Assembly: GCA_946699065.1 (NCBI GenBank)
Contig: CAMPDV010000905.1
Span: 104,409 to 168,408, forward strand
DNA from: Loxodes magnus
Taxonomy: Eukaryota; Ciliophora; Karyorelictea; Loxodida; Loxodidae
Length of the DNA: 64,000 bases
Reading direction: 5' to 3'
Both the position numbers and the translations under genes were made by a program. The notes beneath the pieces are model-generated. The model was given only the letters and a program-made list of their open reading frames with translations, had not been told where the DNA came from and did no database searches. The number at the start of each line of letters is the position of its first letter. Position 1 is the stretch's first letter. Of the stretch, positions 36,181 to 49,500 are shown in pieces.

Positions 36181-37629
36181 TTTTTTTATGACTAAATTAT
36201 ATTAATAAATAGTTTACAAAAGATAAGATAATTAAATTAGATAAATACATAAAAATATTTCATCAATAATATTTAGAAGACCATTTAAGATCTTTAAGAA
36301 CTAGAGTGAAGAGAAAATAGATTATATTAAAAACCCATAAACAGATTTAATGAGCTGAAAAATTCTTTATCAAGATGAGAGTGAAAGAGAGCCATGAATG
36401 AAATATAGAAACTTTTAAATTTAGCGTAATTTGCCTGGTTAAATGCCAATAATTATACAATTATGTCTCAATATTTAAAATATTTAAACTCTTATAGTTT
36501 ATTATTATAACTTATTATTTAAATCTTTAAATAGTAAATAAGATTTTTAAATTATTAATTTTTAAAAATATAAATAAATTATTTTAATAATTATCATTTA
36601 TTTTATTAATTTTAAGCTAAAATATGAAAATTTTATAATATAATTAAATAGCTTGATATATATAAATAATAAAAATGATAGCATAGATAAAATAAAAGTT
36701 AATCTTTAGCACTTATATTTTAAAGGATAGTTTTAGTTAAAATATGTTTTAAATAAAAGAAATAAAGTAATTTAATTATAGTTAAATATTTTATGTAAGT
36801 ATAATTTTCTTATTATTAGCAAATTAATAATAATGGCTTATATTTAAATTTCTTTAACTGACAATTATAAAATAATTAATTTTACATAATTATAATAAGT
36901 TTAATTAAATTTATATAAATTAATAATTTATACTTAACTTTAAAATATAATAAAAGTTAGTTAAGATTATTATTATAATTACTTATATTATTTAGAACTA
37001 AAAATTATACATTCATTAAATTTATAATTATTGATAATTCTTTATTAATTTTATTTTATACAGTTATCTCTAAAGATATGTTTAACTATATTTACTTTTT
37101 AATTTACTAAATTATTGTTTTAATTATTGTAGATATTAATTATTAAATGAGAATTTTTATATTTTTATAATCTAGTAATCAAATGCTTATTGTTAACCAA
37201 TTATTTAAAACTCTTATCAAAATTATGAAAAGCATCCTCTTTATTAGTTTTAAATTGATACAAAGATAATTAATTCTAGCTAAGCATATAATTATTTAAT
37301 TATTTTAGATTTTTGATATAGTATTTTTAATATTAATATCTTACTATTATAAAGGATTATTTTTAACTTGCTATCATTTAGAATTTTATATTATTAAAGT
37401 AATAAAGCTAAAGTTTCCTTTAGTTTACTTAAAACTTAAATTCCTTTTAAATATTTCTTCCTTTATATTATCTATGTTTTATTAATTATAGTTAAATAAA
37501 GAGTTCATGGCTTCATTAGCAATTTAATTAGTTTTTAGAACTTAAATTTTGATATTTATTTATAAAAATAAATGGTATAAATTAAAGCTATTTAGTAATA
37601 TCAATTTAATAATAGAGTTATTGTATGAA
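36181..37629. other. AT-rich DNA, no gene seen
   Basis: About 1.4 kb of strongly A/T-biased sequence between ORF1-B and the 3' end of the inverted LINE copy. No motifs seen on either strand. Confidence 0.5.
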
Positions 37630-39199
37630 ACTGTTTATTTAAATTTTAAATAAAAAGAGTTTTTTGACATCTATAACTGCATGAATTGCTTCCTTCAATT
37701 ATAGACATTAGTAAATGTTTTTAATGCTTTTTAATATAATCTTGATTTCATCGATTTTTAATTACTCTTGTTATAGTCTCATCTTTTATTTCTCCCTTTT
37801 TACTTTTTCCATTTCTAATAATTCTAATCTTCTTGATATAAGTTTCTTATGAAATAATTTTATTTATAAATCTAAATATCCCAAATAAGACTTTGGAAAG
37901 AAGTTTATAAGTCCATAATCATATATTATAAAGCATTTAAGTCATAATTCCCAATCTTTTACGATAGTCAATCTCTTATATTAGAATAGTATATGCATTT
38001 AAAAATGTGCTTGAATGTATCATACTCTCCACACATACAGTAGGGATTATCAATAGGATAATGACAAGCCTATAGATCTTTTCGAAAATTAAAAGATTGG
38101 GTTCTAAGTTTATATATACTGATAATTTCTTGTCTAAATTATTTGTTCAATTTAGTGTAAGTAATTACTAGAAATTGGTTAAGATACAAAATTGTTCAGT
38201 ATATATTTTAACTTTTTTCATTCTCTTAAACTTTTGAGTAGCTGTATTATAAAAATATTATTGTATTTTGTCTCTTATATATTTAGTAAATTTTTTTTAA
38301 TTTGTACTAATTTTAGAATTCTACAAGGCGATACTATAGAGGTCTGATAATTGCTAAACTTGATCATAGCATTGAAATCCTTTTTTATCAGATGGTAATG
38401 AAAAGAGAGTCTATTGTCGATGTTGGAAAATAAATACTTTCTTATTTCATTTTATAATAGAATTTAAAAAACTTTATTGCCATAATGTGTTTGAATGATA
38501 ACCAGTTTAAATCTATGAAACATAACTTATTGATGTTGGAGTTGTTGCTTAAAATACTTTTCTTGAAATCATTCTCATATTTGATTCAATTCTATTCAAA
38601 ACTCCAGTTATTCCTTTCTGAATACACCATGGTACTATTTCTCTCCATATTCTGCTTTAGGTAGTGTAAAAAGCCTACATAGAATTTTAAAATGTCAAGA
38701 AATCACATTCTTATATCTTATAAGTTAAAAAACAGCTTTTTTCATTGCAGCTAAATACTTGATCACGATTTCTCTACAATGAGAATTAAAATTCTTCTTC
38801 TAATGTAGCATTACATCTAAATATGATACTAGTTCCTTTTAAATAATTGGTTAATTATCTAATCATAAATTTAAATTTTATTATTTATAATGTTTCTTTA
38901 AAATTTAGATGCATTCAGATTTGATAACATTGATCTTTAAGTGCGTTTATGTAAAATGCTTACTTGTTTCATTTATTAACTCCTTCATCTACTTTGGAGT
39001 TTTGTAAAGAAGAATCAGATCATCTGCTCATCGTCTGCATGCAAAGCTAATACTCCAACCCTGGCATTTGAATCTCAATTAGGTACTTTTATTTTCAAAA
39101 TATCTAATTACTATGTCATAATACAACAATGCTAAAATTAGTCCATGCTCACTTCCTTACATAACTCCATTGTTATATTATAATGTTCTGGTGTTCTTT
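37630..39199 (-). pseudogene. LINE copy 3, 3' part (RT catalytic box to 3' end)
   Basis: The minus strand matches copy 1 from about 20891 to the element end near 22470. It keeps GVMQG, the WADDLIL box (TGA as Trp, near 39035), a four-T run where copies 1 and 2 have five, and the C-terminal finger CMCGEYDTFKHIFKC, whose His is Tyr in copies 1 and 2. It ends in the 3' hairpin (37667-37708). The sequence is visibly more diverged than copies 1 and 2 are from each other, so this is an older or sister insertion. The 5' half lies next to it in inverted orientation. Confidence 0.85.
37667..37708 (-). other. LINE 3' hairpin with GCAA tetraloop, copy 3
   Basis: Arms 37696-37708 and 37667-37679 pair fully if G-U pairs are allowed, and the loop is GCAA as in copy 1. 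Several stem positions differ from copy 1 yet still pair, which favours a conserved fold. Confidence 0.7.
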
Positions 39200-39201
39200 A
39201 A

Positions 39202-40350
39202 AATTCTTTATATAGATTAAGATAATCTTGAAGTTTAATATGAATTTATCAAAAATAACATCTAATAAAATGCTGATTAAACATTAAGATCCTTTATTCC
39301 AGATTCAAGTTATAACAAATTTCCTTGAGACTTACTAAGAAGTATGTAGGCCTAAAAGGGCTAACTCAGTATATAAGAAGCATAGATTATATCTGGAAGA
39401 ATAAACAAATAAGTAACTAATCTTCATGAAAAAGTGAAACGACATTCTGAATGACTTCAAGTCTAATTTGTGAAAGTTTAAAAAAATAAAGCAAAAAGAA
39501 ATTTTTACTTCTAAATGGAGATTCTAAAGAAATATTTTCACATACTAAAAAAGTTAAAAATCCTAAAAAATAAATTAATTAATTTTAATTAAGAAATCAA
39601 AAATAAATTCATTGATTCATGGAAGAATTTATTTTTAACAAATATTCTAATTTAACTAAATAATAAATAAATCTTAGTAATTAAAAAATAGATAAAATAT
39701 AAGATAGTATTTAGGAAATTAAAGCTTATCAACTCTCATATTTATAAGGATTTTATCTTTTTACCATACAAGAAATACAAGAAATTATAAAAGAAATTAC
39801 GAATGGAAAAGCAGCTGTTTCAGCTTGAATAAAAGGTGAATTTCTGAAATATGGTGGATAATATTTGTTAATAATTCTTCACTCTTTTCTGAATAATATG
39901 TTAAGATTTGGAAAAATTCCTTAGGAATTAAATACATTGACGGTAATTCCAATATTTAAAAAAGAAAATAAAGATGACTGGAAAAACTGACTACCTATTT
40001 CTCTTATTAATATTATTATAAAACTATATGATAAAGTTTTACAAAATTAATATACAATCTGCTTTATTAGAGAAATTTGATTCACCCTTCATAAATGGGA
40101 TTTATGAAAATTAGATAAACAACTTAATAAATTTGAATAATATAACAAAAAATTGATAACTATCGGAAAAGTGCTAAAAGTAAGACTAAATTGAAAACAA
40201 CACTGATATATGTTTAAAAAATGTTTGACTCAATAGAAAGAAAACTTTTATTAGATCAGTTTAAGAGAGTTAAACTACCACTTGGACTAATAAAAGCCTT
40301 AGAGTTGTTTTACAAAAATCTAAATTCTTCATTTAAAATAGATGGAGATA
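39202..40350 (+). pseudogene. LINE copy 3, inverted 5' part (end of endonuclease linker to RT)
   Basis: The plus strand matches copy 1 from about 19741 to 20897. It includes KRANS, the KAAG region, PIFKKENKDDWKNW, SQMGF and the start of the RT palm (MFDSIERKLLLDQ, YKNLNSSFKIDG). In KDDWKNW the first Trp is TGG here and TGA in copy 1. In the linker it keeps the base that copies 1 and 2 have lost near 19990. It stops within a few bases of the point where the oppositely oriented 3' part starts. Frame damage elsewhere makes it non-functional. Confidence 0.85.
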
Positions 40351-42451
40351 AGTTTGCACGAAAGATTCTAAATATTTTTGACGATCTAGTGCATCTTATA
40401 ACCTATTTATTTTATATTTCCTCAAATTCTTGCACATTTTCAATTAATCTCATATAAAATTAAGTTTTGTTTTATAAATCAATTTGCAAGAAAAAATTTT
40501 CTTTTTAAGTTATAATATCATATTATCACTGTTTATCTTATAAAAGAATTGTTTTAAAAATTAAATTTTTATCTTTAAATATCTAGCAATTTTCAGTTGA
40601 TATCATGCTTTATGAATAAATATAATTACAATCTTTAAAACATCAATCAAATAGATAAATGAACAATAAATAATGACCATTTAATTAGAAAATGAATATG
40701 AAAACATTTTAATTTAATTTCTTGATAAGATATTTTAAATTTGAATAAGTGCTTAATCTTTTAAAAATTATATTTATTAAACCACTTTAAAAGTTTTTAT
40801 GTTTATGAATATTTAGTATCTTAAATTAAAAAATACTATATTATATATTAAATCAAACATTTATTAAAGGAATACTTAAATTAAAAATTATAATTTAGTT
40901 GTCTAATAATTTAGAATATAAAAAAAATTGCTCAATTTTAAGGTTATTTATGAAATTGTGTACTATTAGCATTATCGGCTTAGTAGAAACTTTGCTTTTT
41001 ATTATGCTATATATGTTTCTTTTTATATTGTACGAAATATTTGCCATTTATTATAGATATAATTATAATAGTTATTAAATTACACTTTGTATATTATTTA
41101 ATTAATACAAAAGATTAAAGCTTTTCTTTTAACCTTTTTTGATATAATGAAAACTATATTGATTTCTTAATTATTTATACTTTCATTTTGGTAATTCTTA
41201 TTATTTAATATTAGAATATAATTTTATTCTTATTTTAGATGGAAATATAAGATAATTTACAAGAAAGTGAAAATTTTTATAATTTTGCATATATTCAAAT
41301 TATTTATATAGTTTACTAACAAATGTTTTTATATGATAAATAATCAATCATTTTTTAAAAAAGCTTTCAACTTTAATAAAGTAGCTTCATTAGAAATTCA
41401 AATTTTAAGATTAAAGAATAAAATCAATTTTCTATATACATAGTAGATATATTCAAGTTGCTTAAAATCAGAAAACTCATCTTTAAAGCTATTCCTTTTA
41501 ATATTACGAAATAAAAAATTTTTGAAGAGAAAAAATATTTAATATAGCAATTTTTTCTTAAAAACTAATTTTTCTCTTCTAAATTAACATCTTTTCGCAA
41601 ACTAAAAACAGATAGTTAGTCGTAGTAAGCTCTTTTCAAAACTCTTTTACTCATCTTTTCGATTTTTAATGTTTTTCTTATTATTATAATAAAGCAGAAT
41701 ATTTTTAAACTTGATTAATAAATTTTTGTTTCTATATTTTTTTTAGTTAGTTTAGATATATTATTTAGATCCTTGTTTAATTACTTTTTTAGATTCTTTG
41801 TAAATTGGCCTAAAATTTATTATTACAGATGTATTGATCCTCATTTTTTCTATTTGATTGATCATATTTTTATAAAGAGATTTTTTAGTTCTTTTTGATT
41901 AGTTATTTTTAAAATTCTATCCCTTTAAGAAAAGGATTTATTCATCCCGAAAATATTTTGTAGCGTATAACTCAGAGCGAAAAAAGGATAATTTTTTCAC
42001 GATTTCATGGTTTATTTTATTATATCTCCTTTTTTCTTAAGATCTTTTTCTTTTAAGTAAATTCTTATAACATTAAAAATTTTAAAAGCGAATTTTTTCA
42101 TTTACTAGAAAAGAAGTTCAAAATTAAAAATTGTATTTCTTCCAAAGCATAAACAATAAATTATTTTATAATTTTAAAAATAATTTATCTTATCAAAAAT
42201 ATATTTTTAAATCAAGAACATAACAATTTTGTTAAAAATTTTTCAAATCAAAAATTTTCCTAAAAACAATAAAATGCTTTTTATTTTTACAAAATACCAT
42301 TTCAACAAAAAAATTTCCAAATTTTATTTTAATATAAAATTTTTTTTAATTCCTATTTTTTTCTTAAAAATCTTTTATATTTGGAATTTTTTCTTGTCAA
42401 TTTTTTTCCTATTTAGAATTTTTTATCCCGAAATCAAAAAATGTATTCCGT
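40351..42451. other. AT-rich left arm of duplication copy II, no gene seen
   Basis: Matches 10.3-12.45 kb with a deletion of about 100 bases near 41910. A standard-code frame at 42229-42474 is low-complexity Phe/Lys/Ile sequence and is not called. A diverged motif-block relative lies at about 41947-41980. Confidence 0.5.
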
Positions 42452-42570
42452 GCCGAAAATCTTTGGTAGTGTAAAACGCTGAGCAAAAACAAATTTTTTA
42501 TTTTCATGAAATTCATGCTCTAAACCTGAAAGATAAAAACTTACCATCAGAAAAATTAATTTTCCAATCG
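42452..42570 (+). repeat. Conserved motif block beside WD40 cassette 3
   Basis: Nearly identical to the block at 12447, in the same position relative to the WD40 gene. Confidence 0.7.
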
Positions 42571-42594
42571 ATAACATAAAATATAAAATTTTAT

Positions 42595-42675
42595 ATTAAT
42601 AATAAATAATAAATAATAATTAATTATAATTAATAATAATTAATAATCAATATTAAATATCAATAATAAAAAATA
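42595..42675 (+). repeat. TAA/TTAATAA low-complexity tract, cassette 3
   Basis: Counterpart of 12590-12675; short A/T units with no insertion between it and the motif block. Confidence 0.8.
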
Positions 42676-43158
42676 AATAATAAAAAACAAAATTTAATTT
42701 TAAATAAAATAAAATACTTAATTAAATTTTTTAATTAATAATCAAGATTATAAACTAACTTTAACCTTATAAATAATATTTTAACTACTTCACAAAAAAA
42801 ATTAAAATTTATACTTAACTTGAAATTTTTACAAAATCTAAAAATAAAATCTATAAAATTTTATAGAATAAAATTAAACTTAAATTTATTTCATGTCTTC
42901 ATTTAACAAAATTATATTTAAAATATTTTTAAACATTGCCACTTTATATCACATACCTCACTAATTTCTAAAACCTATTTTACTCAATCTTTTTTAAAAA
43001 CCAAGAATATTTAAGAATATAACAAATTTTAAATAAATATATAAAGCAAACACTTCATATAACAAAAAGCATAGTTATCATTAAACATTCATTTAAATGA
43101 ATAACCAATATCTTATATATTTAATCGTTAAATTAAATTAAGTCAAATAGCAAGTTTC

Positions 43159-44124
43159 TCAACTCGAAACTCTCCACTTTCTTGTCGTCTTGTCTCCTCC
43201 AGATACCAACTATCTATTATCAACACTCAATGTTATAGTTTCTATTGTACTTGTATGTCCTTACAAAGTCTAGATACACTCACCCTTATCAAAGTTTCAG
43301 ATCTTGATTGTATTATCGTAAGATCCAGAAAATATTACACTTGAATCAACACTTAACTGAATACTACGTACAGAACTTGAGTGACCTTGAAGAGTACGAA
43401 TACACTAACCAGAAGAGAAGTCCCATATCTTAATTGTCCTGTCACCAGAACCTGATATTATAAACCTATTATCCTTAGACACTATTACCGATGAAACTTC
43501 GCTTGAATGCCCAATAAGATTTCGCACAAGCTGACCAGTCTAGAAATCCCAGATCTTTATAATTTTATCTCCAGATCCCGATATAATATATCTAGAGTCA
43601 TATGAAATTACTACCGATATAACATATGAAGTATGCCCCGTTATAGTTCTTTGGAGACCACCATTGTGGAAATTTCAGATTTTTATAGTTTTATCTCCAG
43701 ATCCTGATACTATATAGTTAGAGTCAGGGGAGATTGCTACCTAGTAAATAGTAGAAGTATGTCCTGTTATAGTTCTTATGAGAGAACCAGTCAATGAATT
43801 TCAGATCTTTATGGTTTAGTCATAAGATCCTGATACTATATAGCTAGAGTCTGGGGAGATTACTACCGAGTAAACTATATTATTATGTCCCGTTATAGTT
43901 CTTTGGAGAGCACCAGTCTGGAAATTCCAGATCTTCATCGAATTTTCAGGATATCCTGAACTTGATATAATTCAATTCAGGTCACTTGATATAGCTACCG
44001 ATAAAACACGTGAAGTGTGACCAGTGAGGATTTAGTCTAAAAAATAATAAAGAAATACCTTTACTTTGGTCATAACTGATCTTGTTTATTAACTTTTAGT
44101 AGCATAAGTTAGGCAGAATTTCAT
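43159..44124 (-). CDS. Seven-bladed WD40 propeller protein, copy 3
   Basis: 966 bases, 321 codons plus a TGA stop (43159-43161): one codon shorter than its paralogues because of an in-frame 3-base loss in the last blade (GGDKTTRKW where copy 1 has GGLDKTIRKW). Start MKFCLTYATK at 44124. Seven blades are present and the frame is open throughout. One blade reads SYDQTIKIW with TAA for Gln and TGA for Trp, a textbook WD40 blade end. This is the most diverged of the four copies in blades 4-7, yet its first blade and its flank match copy 1 best. Retained frame despite divergence suggests selection. Role unknown. Confidence 0.87.
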
Positions 44125-46507
44125 ACTTAAAATGAAGTAGAGATATTTTCCCTAAAATGTGGCTTCTCGCTCTTAAGAGTTTTCTTAAAAAAATACTTTT
44201 AGTAAATTGCTTTTCTTTTTTCTCCATTTTAATTTTTATAACTTACTTCTATAAATATTTAATTAAAATAACTCAATTAATTTTACTTACTTAAATTCAA
44301 TATAATTAAACAATAAAATTATTTATTAAGCATATTTATAAGTATCTTATTTATAAAACATTAATTTTTCTATTTATGTCTTAAAACAAGACAAGATATT
44401 AAACTAATAGTGTACATGCTTTTATAATTTTAATTATTTTATATTTTTTTACTTTTAAATAAAAGGATAAATTATTATATCAAAAGCTTATAACGAAGAA
44501 TTTATTTCCTTATTATAATAAATTTAATATGCATTTATTAATTACTACTTATTTGTGCTTTAAATCAAAGACTCTTAATAAAAAAACCTTATTTTTTTAT
44601 AGACCCTTTTAAATGATAAATAAAATATTACAATTCTTTTAAAAGCTATTGCTATTAATTATTATCTTTCATTTACATTTAATTTAAAAAATATTTCTTT
44701 AAGCTTTTTACTAATTAAAAGAATGAAATAAAATAAGTTTTTTATTAATTAGTTTGAATAAATATTAAAAAGCATCAAATTATTTAAAACAAAGTATTTA
44801 AATTTATAAGATAGTGTCTTTTAATTATCCACTTTCTTACTACTATTTCATTAAAACTTTTTACTTATAAGTGTCTCTCTTAAAATAATAAATAATATAG
44901 TTTATTACTTATAATGTTGATTCTAAGTAAGTTATATAAATGTAATAAATATAAGTAGTATAAAGTAAATATTTAAACTAACTAGAAATGGTGTATCACT
45001 AATTTTATATTACAATTATTAAATAGTAATATTTAATTATATTATTAAAATAAGCTTTAATATGTTTAATTATGTCTATTAAATACTTAATATTTTATCC
45101 TTTTACCTTTATTAGTTATTAATTTAAATTTCTCTTTAATAAAGATATTAGATTAGTTATAATTAATACATTTAGATAACTTTCTCTTTTATGGCAAACT
45201 AATATTATATTTATTATTTATGTTATTTTTGTAATTATCATTTCTAATTAATAATACCTAAATTATTCTAGATTATTTAAAGATAAAAACTTAATTCTAT
45301 TATTATATACAAATCTATATTATATTGCTAACACTATTAATACTCTCTTTCTTAAAATTAGTTGTTTACTATTAAGAAAATTATAAGCTTTTTTAAGAAT
45401 TAAAACATATTTTTAATATCTTCTATTATTATTTTCTGAATAATTAGAAAGAGTAAACTTAACATAATATATTTCTTTGTAATAAGTATGAGATAATACA
45501 AGTATTAGATTAGCAATATAAGTTATTTAGAACTAATCTAATAGATTATTATTTACTCTTAATACATTTTATTATTCTACTATTATTCTATATCTTTCTG
45601 TTCCTAATCAACAATTCTACATGTTTTGCTTTATAACACATCCTCATTTATTAATCTTATACATTACAAAAGATTTAAACATAAAAAGATGATATAGATA
45701 GTTATAGAATTATTTGAAACTTAAGCATTAAAATAAGTTTTAATTTTAGATTATTTATAATTTTCCTAAATTTAAATTATATTTATATATTCCTTTTTAT
45801 TAACTATCTTTTGTAATTAACTTTTGTTTGGAAAACTGATAAAAAGATACATTTTGTATAATATTTAGTCTTAATTTATCTAAGTTTATTTTAGTGAGTA
45901 TAAGAATATATTAAATTTAAAGTATTAATGATACTAGTTCTATAAAGCATTTAGGTAATTATATGTACTAAAATAAATAGTAAAGAGAAAACATTATTCT
46001 TTTATATAATTAAATAAAGAAAACTTAGCTTAAATCTTCAATAGGGTCAATTATTTACATATCTAAATCCTCTATTTATCTTAAAATCAAGAGTTTAATA
46101 TATTATAGCCTCCTTTACTAACTCACTAATAATATTAATTCATAAAAACTTAAAAGAAAATTCCTTTTTACTTTAACTTTACTTACAAATATTCTAAGTG
46201 CTTTAACTAGTTAAAGATAGGTTTAATTAGAGATTAATAAGAAATTTTCTTATCCTCTAGATAAAATATTTAATAAAACTGTGATTGCATTTCTTATTAA
46301 TGAAGAATAATATTTTAAATTAAAATAAGGAAAATTAATATTTTTCTTTTTGTTTAATAAAAATTTAAAATAATTTATATAAAATCTATTAATATTTTAT
46401 GAAAAACCAAAGTAAATGCAAAAACATTAATTAAATATAATTTAAAAATATTAAGAAAATATATAATTATAAATGATATTATAAATAAATATTTTAAGAT
46501 AAAAAAA
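44125..46507. other. AT-rich flank of WD40 cassette 3, no gene seen
   Basis: Counterpart of 14128-16481 with a few percent differences. Nothing recognisable as coding or RNA. Confidence 0.5.
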
Positions 46508-49500
46508 ATGGACGAAATATAGAATTCACTAGTTTTTAATAGTGACTCTTCTTTAATTAATTTCAAAGAAGCTGTAAATTCATAGGAAAAACATAGGCAG
46601 GTACATTAAAATCTCCAAACGAAAGATTTGGAGTAACTACAAATTAAATAAGTAAACCTAATAATGAATTTATTAAGACAACTACTTAAAAATTGTAGTC
46701 AAAAACCGGAAAACAAATTCATACGCGTCCCATTAAAACTACTTAGGAACTCTCTTCAACGTGGATATTAATTGTAGCGTATTATGAAAGTGAAATAAAC
46801 CTATAAATAGATGAACAGATTAACCACCTAAAATAATACCGCAAAAGATACGAAACGATTACCTAAGAAATCTTTCCAAAAATAAGATATTATCTTAGAT
46901 AGTTAGAATTCAAAAGATATACCTTAAAATCCTAATTAAAATTCAAATAAAGATATCTTTTTATGGTAGTCAAAAATAACATAAACTTAAGATTCATTTT
47001 TGAATAATACTAATTAACAATTCTATTAAATTTCAAATAACGAAATTAGTCAGAAATAAAATAATATTACTAATCCTGATAATTCAAATAATCATTATTT
47101 ACCCGATCTTCAGAGCAAACAACCTCAAAATTAAACTGCTGATTTAAGAAATGTAATATAAAATCAAATAATTAATTAGTCTAATGAGAACTTATTTACC
47201 TTATAAATAAAAGAACTTAAACATAATATATAAAGACTTATAGATAAGAACCAATAATTAAATTAAATGATAATTAATATAAAAGCAAAATATGAACAAG
47301 ATATTGAAACATTGATAAGTAACTAAGAAATATCCAAAATATATTATAAAACTTATATAAATAAAATTAATTATAAATATAAACAATTATAGAACTATTT
47401 TTAATCAATCAAATCTGATGTATAGCAATACCACAAAAAAATGCTATCAAAATAACTATTTCATAAAATTACTTAAACAAACTTCTCCACTTATTACAGT
47501 AACTAAATAGTTTAAACAGATGAAATAATTAGTATAGTTCAAGAAATTTAGATATAATAGAAAAACTATGAGAATTAAGTCAATTCAAAAGATGAAATAT
47601 AATCTAATTAAGAGATTAAAATTGAAGCCAATGCTAATTAAAGCTTTATTTAAGCTTAAATGATAGGAGTAAATAATTCACTATGCCAAAACTTTAATAA
47701 AATTATAAATTTTACTTAGATTGAAATAGATAACTTTCTAAATAAAACTTAGCTAGGATATCAATAGACTATATTAGAATAGAACTAATATTTACTTCAA
47801 CAAATTACCTAATAAAAAATAATAAACGAAATTTAACTCCAAGAGTTATATTGTTAATATTAAAAATTATAAAACTAAAATAAGTAATTTATAGATTAAG
47901 AATAGAAAGCTTAAATGGAAATTTTAACTTTTAAAATCGAATTAGATAAGTAAAGATAATAAAACTATGAAATAAATATAGCTTTTCAAAATTAAATTTT
48001 ATTAAAAAATAAAGAAATTCAAAAGTATAAAGAATTATTTTAGAAGAAGTAATTTGTAGATGCATAAACTTAGACATTATATGGAAATATTTAAACAAAG
48101 GATAGTATTATCTAAACAGATAATATAAATAAATAATAAACAGCTTTTTTGTGTCAAAAATTTACTCAAACAAATATAATCAAGCAAGACAAGTTAATAT
48201 AAACTTAAAATAATTAATAGGAAGCATAAACTAATACTATTATAACATAACATAATAACTAATACTGTCAAATAAAATTGCCAGATGAAGATTTTGTTTT
48301 ACTATAGGATTAATATCACTAACTCAACTTAAAATTCATTTAAAGTACCCAAAATAAGTAGACACTTGAGATAAAAATAGAAGAGTTTTAAAAACTTAAT
48401 TAAAATTTGAAAACAGATATATTTAATTATTCTACTAAAAGATGAAAAAAAGATTAATAAAACTAAACAGATTCGATCGATGCTATTTATCAGAATTAAA
48501 CCTTATCTTCCAATATTAATCTTAATATTCTTAAAAGGAAACATGAAGAAGAAGATAAAACAATTCCGCCAGCAAAACGTATGAGTAAACATAATAATAA
48601 AAAAGAGTGCGATTAAATAATATGTTATTTCAATCTGACTAATCTATAACTTTAAAAGTTTATTAAATCCGAAACTTGAAGACGTCCATAGTACGAAATG
48701 TACAATATATAAGGTAGATATGTCACAGTTACTTAAGATTTAGAATAAGGTACATGTGATAGTGTGAAAAGTAAAATTGATATAGATAGAAAGCTACTTA
48801 AAAAATATACGACGTAAGTAATATATATTTTGATACAATATTTTCATTAACATCCTGAGTATGGAAAAAGATTAGTACATATTTAGATTAACCAATAAGG
48901 ATAGAAAACCATTTGCATTTACGAAAGTGGTCTACCTGCAGGATCGGAAAAAATTAGAAAGGACTAATAAATTTAAAAAATAAAGATGGGACATATAAAT
49001 ATTAATGGAATAGCGAGCAAGTGCTTGAATATTGAAGAATTTATCAGAGATAACAGTATAGATATTTTATCAATAAACGAAACCTGATAAAAAGATGACT
49101 TTCCTCCAATATTGATAAATGGATTTAAAACATATTTTAAGAACTCAGGAAAAGGAGGAGGTGTATGCTTAATTGTAGGAGAAGAATTTAATAGTACAGA
49201 AATACATATATAAGTTGAAAAAGAAATAAATAGATTCATAACAATTAAACTGAATAATATTTTAATCACGTCTTGTTACATGCCTGATAATGGAAAAAGT
49301 TAAGATGTTAAAGATTTAGCTTATGAACAACTAAATACATTGCTGAATTTATATAATGATAATCCACATATACTAATGGGAGATTTCAATGCTATTTTAT
49401 AAGGTTTCGGTGATAATCCTGAAAATGCTTATGATAACACTACTAGGCTATAAGAATTCTTACTATAAAACGATCTTGAGATAGTGAATGATAGCAACAT

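Noticed and set aside
42229..42474. 81-codon plus-strand frame
   Set aside because: Phe/Lys/Ile low-complexity translation of AT-rich DNA that includes part of the motif block; not open in the matching region near 12.2-12.4 kb.
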